A stretch of 64,000 bases of DNA, from contig JAFIET010000007.1 of the NCBI GenBank assembly GCA_020832405.1, positions 20,377 to 84,376 of the forward strand. The letters run 5' to 3'. Shown here piece by piece: positions 34,527 to 41,710 of the stretch (positions are counted from its first letter, which is position 1; each line of letters starts with the position of its first letter). The position numbers and the translations under genes are program-made. The notes under the pieces were generated by a model that had not been told where the DNA came from, did not search any database, and was given only the letters and a program-made list of their open reading frames with translations. This DNA comes from Balneolales bacterium (GTDB lineage Bacteria > Bacteroidota > Rhodothermia > Balneolales > Cyclonatronaceae).

Positions 34527-35573
34527 ATGCTTATTGGTATCATAGGAGCCGGAATATCCGGACTTACGGCCGGCCGAATTCTGGCCAAAGCCGGTCACGA
34601 AGTAGTTGTATTTGAAAAAAGCCGCGGTTACGGCGGAAGAATCTGTACCCGCTACTCTAATAAATACGAAGGGGTCCGCTTTGATCACGGTGCTCCCTAT
34701 ATTTCAGGCGATGATCCGCTTTTCCTGGAATTCATACAGGAATTAACAGAGAAAGGAGTAGCACGAAAATGGACAGATACATTTCATTTTCATGACGGCG
34801 AAAAAATGTATGATAAACATCCAAACATGCCCCCTAAGAGTCGCTATGTTTGTGAAGATGGCATGAATGCTATTGGCAAATACCTTAGCCGATGGGTTGA
34901 TGTACGCCTCAACTCAAGGGTGATAGGGTTCACCTATCAGGGCGACCGAAGAACGACCAAAAGGGCATGGATGCTCAATCTTGAAAACTTCGATACTTTC
35001 GAAGTTGATGCCATTGTAGTTGCTGCCCCGGCTGTACAAGCCTACGGATTAATTGAAAACAGCATCGATGAAACAATGTTTAAAACCATAATCAAAGACA
35101 TCGACAGCGTTTTGTACAGCCCCAAACATGCCCTGATGCTTGCTTACGAAGATGCGCCCGCCCCTGATTTTGCAGGTCTGGTGGTGTCTAATAACCCTGT
35201 AATAAGCTGGATCTGTAACGAAAACTCAAAGCGCAACACCGATGGAAAGGTGGCTTTAACGGTTCATACACAGTCCGATTTTTCTAAAAAGCACGTATTT
35301 GACGGTACAGCACCCGAAATCATCGAGCTTGAAATCGCACAGCAACTCAGAAAAGTACTCGGCGACTGGGCGGGCAGGTACGACGAATCGCAGATGAGGT
35401 TGTGGCGTTACCCGCAGCCGGGAAATTATTTCGATAAGGATTTCGTTGAACTTGGCGGAGATATTAAGCCAATTGCCCTTACAGGAGATTACATGCGCGG
35501 AAAAACACTCGAACACGCTTTCGTTTCGGGTTACAAACTGGGCCATCATTGGGCTAACCGTTTTTCGAAGTAA
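34527..35573 (+). CDS. FAD-dependent amine oxidase / renalase-like oxidoreductase
   Basis: A 348-residue flavoprotein. Residues 1-45 show the dinucleotide-binding fold (IGIIGAGISGLTAGRILAKAGHEVVVFEKSRGYGGRICTR), followed by FDHGAPYIS and, near the C-terminus, PIALTGDYMRGKTLEHAFVSGYKLG, the usual end of renalase-like NAD(P)/FAD proteins. Substrate and reaction are not known; members are described as amine oxidases or NAD(P)H-isomer oxidases. It is 9 bases upstream of the first ABC exporter gene and thus likely to be co-transcribed with it. Confidence 0.86.
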   Translation: MLIGIIGAGISGLTAGRILAKAGHEVVVFEKSRGYGGRICTRYSNKYEGVRFDHGAPYISGDDPLFLEFIQELTEKGVARKWTDTFHFHDGEKMYDKHPNMPPKSRYVCEDGMNAIGKYLSRWVDVRLNSRVIGFTYQGDRRTTKRAWMLNLENFDTFEVDAIVVAAPAVQAYGLIENSIDETMFKTIIKDIDSVLYSPKHALMLAYEDAPAPDFAGLVVSNNPVISWICNENSKRNTDGKVALTVHTQSDFSKKHVFDGTAPEIIELEIAQQLRKVLGDWAGRYDESQMRLWRYPQPGNYFDKDFVELGGDIKPIALTGDYMRGKTLEHAFVSGYKLGHHWANRFSK

Positions 35574-35582
35574 ATACATTAG

Positions 35583-37382
35583 TTGAAAGAGCTCTTAAAA
35601 CTCAACCGTTTTTTTTGGAAATACAAGGGTACCGTACTTCTCGGTACCCTTTTTCTTGTTAGTGCAAACATCTTCCTGGTCTGGATTCCAATTCTGATCC
35701 GGCAAACGATTGACGCAGTAGAAGTACTAACGACCGAGAACAAATACACAGGCTTGGGGCTTTGGGAAATCCTCACGTCTGCTGAGGGGGGCGGCCTGCT
35801 GGCAACCAATACCGCTTATCTCATGCTTGCTGTAGTGCTCTATGGTGTTCTGTTATACGCCACAAGGCAAACTCTCATCGTAACCTCGCGAAAAATTGAG
35901 TTTGATATGCGGAATGAAATATTTGACCGCATCCAAAAGCTTCCCCAAAGCTTTTACAGTCAAAATAAAAGCGGAGATATTTATGTAAGGGCTACCGAAG
36001 ATGTACAGCGTGTTCGGGAATACTTCGGTCCCGCGTTTATGTACACGATTCAGACCGTATCAAGGGCGGCCATAATCATTACCATAATGGTTCTTGTGAA
36101 CCCTGTTTTAACACTTTGGGCACTGCTTCCGCTTCCGGCCCTCACGCTCTTTGCATACTGGGTTAGCGGGTTTATACACAAACGGTCGAACGAAATACAG
36201 GAACAATACGCCTCTCTTGCCGGCCGTGCAAGTGAAGCTTTTTCAAGTATCAGGCTTATTAAAGCATATGCCCGCGAAGATTATGAGAAGAAGCGGTTCA
36301 TGCATGAAAGCGAAATATACCGCAGGCGCAAGCTCAGACTCGATGTAGTTGAATCTTTATTTCATCCTATGCTTAGCCTGCTTATCGGGCTCTCGATAGT
36401 GCTGGTAATATGGCAGGGTGGAATAATGGTGGTTGAAGGCATCATCACCGTAGGAAATATCGCGGAATTTATCATACATGTTACCTATCTTACTTGGCCG
36501 GTAGCATCATTGGGCTACACTATAAACCTCATACAACGCTCGGCAGCTTCACAGGAACGCATCGCAAAAATGATGCGCACACCAAATGAAATTCAGGATA
36601 ACGAGGAAACTGCATCTGATATCCGGGAAATTAAAGGCCATATTTCATTCCAAAACATATCGTTCAGATACCCTAAAGCTGAAGCGCTCGCACTCGACCG
36701 CATTTCATTTACAATAAAGCCAGGGCAAACCGTAGCTTTTGTGGGCCGGACAGGTAGCGGAAAAACAACCCTTGTGCAGCTTATTCCGCGCCTTTTTAAC
36801 CCAACAGCAGGAAGCATTCAAATTGACGGCCGTGATATAAGTACACTGCCGCTGGGGGTTTTAAGAAAAAATATTGGTTTTGTACCTCAGGATACTTTCT
36901 TATTTTCAGATACAATAGCTGAAAACATTGCATTTGGTTTAGAAAATTGTTCTATTAAGGAAATTGAAAGAGCAGCAGACAATGCTCAGGTACTTGAAAA
37001 CATAAATGAATTCGAAAATGGTTTTGATACAATGCTCGGAGAGAGAGGCATAACCCTCTCTGGCGGTCAAAAACAGCGCACAAGCATAGCACGCGCAATA
37101 ATAAGAAAGCCCTCAATCCTGATTCTGGATGACTCACTAAGCGCTGTTGACACAAAAACTGAAGATGCAATACTAACCCATCTTAAATCTGAATTTAAAT
37201 CCAAAACAACTGTACTGATAAGCCACCGAATTTCTACTGTAAAGGATGCCGATTGCATTTTTGTGCTTAAAGATGGCAAAATTACCGAATCAGGGAAGCA
37301 TGAAGAGCTAATTGCAAAACAGGGCTATTATGCAACTATGTATAAGAAACAGCTGCTTGAACAAGAATTGGCTCAGCTTTAA
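35583..37382 (+). CDS. ABC exporter half with degenerate Walker B (BmrC/YheI-like)
   Basis: A 599-residue membrane-ATPase fusion. Residues 1-325 form the six-helix ABC1 transmembrane domain; the nucleotide-binding domain has Walker A GRTGSGKTT (388-396), Q-loop FVPQDTFLFSDTI, signature LSGGQ (492-496) and Walker B ILILDD with Asp517 where the catalytic Glu is usual. This DDSLSAVD pattern is the hallmark of one half of heterodimeric exporters such as BmrC/YheI and TM287. Its partner is most likely the gene at 39142, beyond rnz. Start is TTG at 35583. Substrate unknown; drugs or lipids are possible. Confidence 0.9.
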   Translation: MKELLKLNRFFWKYKGTVLLGTLFLVSANIFLVWIPILIRQTIDAVEVLTTENKYTGLGLWEILTSAEGGGLLATNTAYLMLAVVLYGVLLYATRQTLIVTSRKIEFDMRNEIFDRIQKLPQSFYSQNKSGDIYVRATEDVQRVREYFGPAFMYTIQTVSRAAIIITIMVLVNPVLTLWALLPLPALTLFAYWVSGFIHKRSNEIQEQYASLAGRASEAFSSIRLIKAYAREDYEKKRFMHESEIYRRRKLRLDVVESLFHPMLSLLIGLSIVLVIWQGGIMVVEGIITVGNIAEFIIHVTYLTWPVASLGYTINLIQRSAASQERIAKMMRTPNEIQDNEETASDIREIKGHISFQNISFRYPKAEALALDRISFTIKPGQTVAFVGRTGSGKTTLVQLIPRLFNPTAGSIQIDGRDISTLPLGVLRKNIGFVPQDTFLFSDTIAENIAFGLENCSIKEIERAADNAQVLENINEFENGFDTMLGERGITLSGGQKQRTSIARAIIRKPSILILDDSLSAVDTKTEDAILTHLKSEFKSKTTVLISHRISTVKDADCIFVLKDGKITESGKHEELIAKQGYYATMYKKQLLEQELAQL

Positions 37383-37508
37383 ATACCACATCTGACACCT
37401 CAACACATCAACCAACCAACACACCCACGAGCCTGGCTTTGCCTTTAGGACTGAGCGCTTGATTGTCGCGGCACTGCCGGCACAAATACTGATACCCAGG
37501 AGAAAACC

Positions 37509-39155
37509 ATGATCATAGTACCATTAGGGGTTGCATCTGCAACACCAACAGCCAAACGTCACTTATCTTCCGTTGCTTTATGGCGGGATGGGCGCGTTTA
37601 CCTGTTTGATTGCGGAGAGAATGCTCAAATGCGCGCACTTCAGGCAGGGCTCAAACGCTCAAAAATCGACTACATTTTTATTTCCCATATGGATGGCGAC
37701 CATTTTTTCGGTTTGCCAGGCCTTATTTCCACCATGCAGCTACAGCGGCGTGAAAATGTTCTCAACATTATCGGGCCTGAAGGTCTGAAAGAGTTTCTGG
37801 AAGCAGCTCTTAAAGCAGCAGGTATTGAGTTGACTTTTGAAATTGTGTTCAAGGAATTCAAAGACGGTTTTGAACATGAAATTGTAGTTGACGACCCGGA
37901 GTTTTACATTGAAGCACGACCGCTTGAACACAAAAACCTTTGTGTCGGGTACCGGTTTCAGGAAAAAGATAAACCCGGCAAGGTTGATGCAGCCAAAGCT
38001 GAATCAATGGGTATCACTGAAGACTGGCAGTACAAGAAACTTAAAGCCGGTGAGGATGTCGAACTGGAAAACGGTACCGTTGTAGCTTCATCTGAAATAG
38101 TCGGTGAACCTAAAAAAGGCGACAGTTTTGCCTATGTTACCGATACACTTTTTTCAGTGAATGCGCTTAAACTTGCCTATAAAGCAACTATTCTTTATCA
38201 CGAAGCTACGTTTGATCAAAATCTTAAGGATAAGGCTGAAGAGACATTTCACTCAACTGCAGAAGACGCAGCAACCATTGCACATAAAGCAGAAGTGCAG
38301 CGCCTTGTTATCTCACATTTCTCTGCCAGGTACACCAATCAGTTTGTACTGCTAAAAGAAGCACGCAAAATTTTCCCTGATACATGGGTTGCAACTGAAC
38401 TTCGCCCTATTATGACCGATCCGGAGCACGAGCGCGGTATTATTAAAGCCAAAATTCAGATCGATACCACCACACCTGAAAAAGGCAACTATTCCCGGTC
38501 CGGCTATAAAGGCGGTGGCGGCAGAGGTAAGTATTTCCGTCCGAGAAAAAGATTTGACCAGGATTCCGGCGGCGGATATCGCGGTGGTGGTGGCGGCCGT
38601 GGTGGCTATGATAATCGCGGAAGAGGGCCAAGCCGGCCTTACGATAACCGTGGCGGAGGCAGCAGCCGCCCATATGATAATCGCGGCGGAGGAGGAAGAC
38701 CCTACGACAACCGCGGCGGAAGACCTTACGATAACCGCAGCGGTGGAAGTGGGGGCGGTTTCAGGCGCGATTATGATGACAGAGGCGGTAGCCGTCCGTA
38801 TGATAACCGCGGCGGCGGCAGACCATATGATAACCGCAGCAGTGGCTCAAGCCGCCCTTATGATGACCGGGGCAGCCGTCCGTACGATAACCGCGGCCCG
38901 CGCGAATGGGATAACAGAGATAACCGCGATAATCGTGGTGCCCCTCCCCGAGACTACGACAACCGGAACCGTCGTTTTGAAAACCGCGATACACGCGATA
39001 CACGGGACTCCCGCGATGACCGCTTCGAACGCCGTAACCGAGACACACAGAGTCGTGACCGAAACAATACCGGAAAGGATTTTGACAAAGACATGGATCA
39101 GTCAAAACTTCCGATAAAACCCCGTACCCCTTACGACGATTTTGACCGCTTCTAA
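37509..39155 (+). CDS. rnz: RNase Z with long Arg/Gly-rich disordered tail
   Basis: tRNA 3'-end endonuclease of the metallo-beta-lactamase fold. Residues 1-320 are a full RNase Z: FDCGENAQMRALQAG, the metal motif SHMDGDHFFGLPGL, an exosite-like insert at about 150-200, YVTDT, HEATF, HSTAEDAA and SHFSARY. In the first motif the second His is Asp (His60, Asp62, Asp64, His65), where HxHxDH is usual. Residues about 322-548 are an extension absent from normal RNase Z: glycine-rich then many copies of PYDNRGG-like units, ending in an Arg/Asp-rich stretch. Such RGG-type tails bind RNA. A good AGGAG precedes the ATG. Its end overlaps the next ABC gene by 14 bases. Confidence 0.93.
   Translation: MIIVPLGVASATPTAKRHLSSVALWRDGRVYLFDCGENAQMRALQAGLKRSKIDYIFISHMDGDHFFGLPGLISTMQLQRRENVLNIIGPEGLKEFLEAALKAAGIELTFEIVFKEFKDGFEHEIVVDDPEFYIEARPLEHKNLCVGYRFQEKDKPGKVDAAKAESMGITEDWQYKKLKAGEDVELENGTVVASSEIVGEPKKGDSFAYVTDTLFSVNALKLAYKATILYHEATFDQNLKDKAEETFHSTAEDAATIAHKAEVQRLVISHFSARYTNQFVLLKEARKIFPDTWVATELRPIMTDPEHERGIIKAKIQIDTTTPEKGNYSRSGYKGGGGRGKYFRPRKRFDQDSGGGYRGGGGGRGGYDNRGRGPSRPYDNRGGGSSRPYDNRGGGGRPYDNRGGRPYDNRSGGSGGGFRRDYDDRGGSRPYDNRGGGRPYDNRSSGSSRPYDDRGSRPYDNRGPREWDNRDNRDNRGAPPRDYDNRNRRFENRDTRDTRDSRDDRFERRNRDTQSRDRNNTGKDFDKDMDQSKLPIKPRTPYDDFDRF
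38520..38910 (+). repeat. Degenerate coding repeat, PYDNRGG units in rnz
   Basis: About nine near-copies of a unit encoding PYDNRGG with variable glycine/serine spacers. At the base level the copies are similar (CCNTAYGATAACCGYGGCGG) but not identical, so they were kept by selection on the protein or arose by older slippage. They also leave other frames open, which creates false reading frames on both strands. Confidence 0.85.
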
Positions 39156-40926
39156 ACAAAAGCAAAAATCTGATTCTAAAGCCGTCGATTCAACACTGAT
39201 TCGACGGCTTTATCAGTTTCTGAAGCCCTACAAATGGTACCTCGTTCTTGCTTTGGTACTCACACTCGTTGTCTCCTTTTCAGGGCCCCTGCGACCATTT
39301 CTGATTCAGATTGCTATTGATGATTACATAGCAACCGGCGATGTACCCGGTCTCACTAAAATAGTACTCTTTATTTTCGGGGTGCTGGTTGTTGAAAGTG
39401 TACTCATGGTGGGCGTAACTTTTATAACCCGCTGGATCGGTCAGGGCGCGCTTCTTTCTTTAAGGAATGCCGTATTTGAAAAAATTCAGTCGTTACACGT
39501 TCAGTTCTTCGACCGAAACCCAATCGGAAAGCTCATCACCCGAACCACTAACGATATTGAAGCCCTGAGTGATTTGCTTTCATCCGGGGTTGTGAACATC
39601 ATCGGTGATCTTTTCCGAATATTTTTCATTCTGCTGTTCATGTTCGCCATGAGCTGGGAACTCACACTGGTTTCCATAAGCATATTACCGGTTCTTTTCT
39701 ATGCAACCTTTTGGTTTAAATCTAAAGTAAGGGTAGCCTTTTTAGACATTCGCGACTGGATTGCACGGCTCAACTCTTTTGTGCAGGAACACATCAACGG
39801 GATGAGCATTGTACAGCTATTCGGCCGTGAAAAGAAAGAAATGCAAAAGTTCAGTGCAATTAATAATGAACACAAAGCGGCACATATCCGCACAATCTTT
39901 TATTTTGCTGTATTCTGGCCTATTGTTGAAGTGCTTTCCAGTCTTGCAATGGCACTTGTAATCTGGTACGGTGGTGCAAGCGTGTTATCCGGCACACTTA
40001 CTTTCGGCATACTCGTTGCTTTTATTCAATATGTGCGTTTATTTTTCCTGCCCATTCGGGACTTGTCTGATAAGTTCAATACCCTTCAAAGTGCGCTTGC
40101 ATCATCAGAACGGATTTTTAGCGTGATGGATGAGGAAAATGAAGTTAAAGAAGTATCACATCCCATCACCCTGAAACCCAAATCGCACGATATTAGCTTC
40201 CGGAATGTATCTTTCAAATATCTTGAGGATGGTGAGCAAATTCTGCGGAATGTCAGTTTTTCAGTTAATGACGGGGAAACGGTAGCTGTAGTTGGTGCAA
40301 CAGGCTCTGGGAAAACAACACTCATCAATTTGCTGATGCGTTTTTATGATATCAAAGAAGGGGAGATATTGATTGACGGACATAACATCAAAAACTACGC
40401 CCTCAGTTGTCTCAGGCGATGTTTCGGACTCGTTTTGCAGGATAACGCCCTGTTTTCAGGCTCAGTTTATGACAATGTTACCCTGGGCAACCAAAATATA
40501 AGTTTGGAACAGGTTGTTGCTGCTGCAAGAGCTGTTGAAGCAGACCGCTTCATCGAAAAATTACCCGGCGGGTATAATTACGTACTTCATGAACGGGGTG
40601 CTTCCCTTTCGATGGGGCAGCGTCAGCTGTTGTGTTTCATGCGCGCGCTCGTTTACAACCCCGGTGTTCTCATTCTTGATGAGGCTACCTCAAACGTTGA
40701 TTCTGAAACGGAAGCACTGGTAACCAATGCCATTGATACCCTCCTGAAAAACAGAACCTCTATCGTTATTGCTCACAGGCTTGCAACCATACAGCATGCC
40801 GATAAAATTCTGGTGATGCATAAAGGCGAAATAAGGGAGCAGGGCACCCATCAGCAGCTCATCAAAAAGCGTGACGGAATTTACCGCAGGCTGTACGAAC
40901 TTCAGTATAAAGATCAGGCTGCCTGA
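39142..40926 (+). CDS. ABC exporter half with intact catalytic site (BmrD/YheH-like)
   Basis: A 594-residue ABC1-type exporter half. Six hydrophobic helices in residues 30-310, then Walker A GATGSGKTT (385-393), Q-loop LVLQDNALFSG, atypical signature LSMGQ (489-493), and Walker B VLILDE with Glu514. The LSMGQRQL signature with DEATSNVDSETE is what YheH/BmrD-type subunits show. With the degenerate half at 35583 it would make a heterodimer having one competent ATP site. The start is TTG at 39142, inside the end of rnz (14-base overlap), hinting at translational coupling. The transported substrate is unknown. Confidence 0.9.
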   Translation: MTASKQKQKSDSKAVDSTLIRRLYQFLKPYKWYLVLALVLTLVVSFSGPLRPFLIQIAIDDYIATGDVPGLTKIVLFIFGVLVVESVLMVGVTFITRWIGQGALLSLRNAVFEKIQSLHVQFFDRNPIGKLITRTTNDIEALSDLLSSGVVNIIGDLFRIFFILLFMFAMSWELTLVSISILPVLFYATFWFKSKVRVAFLDIRDWIARLNSFVQEHINGMSIVQLFGREKKEMQKFSAINNEHKAAHIRTIFYFAVFWPIVEVLSSLAMALVIWYGGASVLSGTLTFGILVAFIQYVRLFFLPIRDLSDKFNTLQSALASSERIFSVMDEENEVKEVSHPITLKPKSHDISFRNVSFKYLEDGEQILRNVSFSVNDGETVAVVGATGSGKTTLINLLMRFYDIKEGEILIDGHNIKNYALSCLRRCFGLVLQDNALFSGSVYDNVTLGNQNISLEQVVAAARAVEADRFIEKLPGGYNYVLHERGASLSMGQRQLLCFMRALVYNPGVLILDEATSNVDSETEALVTNAIDTLLKNRTSIVIAHRLATIQHADKILVMHKGEIREQGTHQQLIKKRDGIYRRLYELQYKDQAA

Positions 40927-40937
40927 ACCTGATCTTT
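40909..40937 (+). terminator. Possible weak terminator over the end of the ABC gene
   Basis: Ten-base perfect inverted repeat AAAGATCAGG/CCTGATCTTT (40909-40918 with 40928-40937) spanning the stop codon. It lacks a good T tract (only three), so it may also be an mRNA 3'-end stabiliser. Confidence 0.5.
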
Positions 40938-41003
40938 GAATTTATCTATTTGAGCATCAGGCAACCCAAATAAGCAATCAAACCAAAAACAGACGTTAAA
41001 ATT

Positions 41004-41444
41004 ATGAAAACAGCATTTTTGACCACCCAACACGGAGTAATGAAAATTGAGTTTTTCGAAAAAGATGCTCCCGGCACCGTTGCCAATTTTGTTAAACTTT
41101 CAGAAGAGGGCTTCTACGACGGACTCACCTTTCACAGAGTAATTCCGGGTTTTGTAGTTCAGGGCGGATGCCCTAAAGGAACCGGAGTTGGCGGCCCGGG
41201 CTACAAGATCAAGTGCGAACTCGACGGCGGAAATCAGTACCACGACCGCGGAGTTTTGTCGATGGCTCATGCCGGGCGCGATACCGGCGGCTCACAGTTT
41301 TTTATCTGTCATAATCGCGATAATACCGCTCACCTCGACCGCAGGCATACTGTATTCGGAAAGGTAACCGAAAACGTAGATATTGTTGATAAAATAAAAG
41401 CGGGCGATAAAATCGAAAAAATTGAAATCAGAGAAGAAGAGTAA
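41004..41444 (+). CDS. Peptidyl-prolyl cis-trans isomerase, cyclophilin type
   Basis: A 146-residue stand-alone cyclophilin domain, no signal peptide, so cytoplasmic. Active-site motifs are complete: FHRVIPGFVVQGGCPKGTGVGGPGYKI with the catalytic Arg, MAHAGRDTGGSQFFICH, and HLDRRHTVFGKVTE. It accelerates proline isomerisation in protein folding. The gene stands alone; the preceding hairpin at 40909-40937 and a candidate terminator at 41498-41530 flank it. Confidence 0.93.
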   Translation: MKTAFLTTQHGVMKIEFFEKDAPGTVANFVKLSEEGFYDGLTFHRVIPGFVVQGGCPKGTGVGGPGYKIKCELDGGNQYHDRGVLSMAHAGRDTGGSQFFICHNRDNTAHLDRRHTVFGKVTENVDIVDKIKAGDKIEKIEIREEE

Positions 41445-41497
41445 ACCCCGCAACTTAATCAGCAAGGCCGGCCTCTGAAACCCTGTTATCAGTAATT

Positions 41498-41530
41498 AAG
41501 CCTGCATAGCGATAATCAGCATGCTTTTTT
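41498..41530 (+). terminator. Candidate terminator after the cyclophilin gene
   Basis: AAGCCTGC at 41498-41505 pairs with GCATGCTT at 41519-41526 (one mismatch), followed by six Ts. Within the same 266-base gap, AAGGCCGGC near 41464 and GCCGGCCTT near 41587 also form a distant inverted repeat. Confidence 0.6.
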
Positions 41531-41710
41531 CGCTGACAGCGACCGAATAAAAACATATTTTTTGTATTTTATGCCATTCATTTAGCCGGCCTTCTTTAAT
41601 CACTATTTTCAGAATTACCAATTCGCTATTGTTCGGTTCATTCAATGGGCAAAGTTCTTAGAAATTTTGCTCATTCACTCACCTAATAAGCTGTTTCAGA
41701 ACAACTATTT

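Noticed and set aside
38520..38910. CRISPR-like periodicity
   Set aside because: The repeats are short, unequal, and encode protein units in rnz; there are no unique spacers and no cas genes.
38515..39117. A 200-codon frame inside rnz in another phase
   Set aside because: It exists because the repeated PYDNRGG-coding units leave other frames free of stops. It encodes Ala/Thr/Ile-rich nonsense and the rnz frame explains the sequence.
38761..39165. A minus-strand frame of 134 codons in the rnz repeat
   Set aside because: Same repeat effect; Gly/Tyr/Cys-rich product with no plausible start signal.
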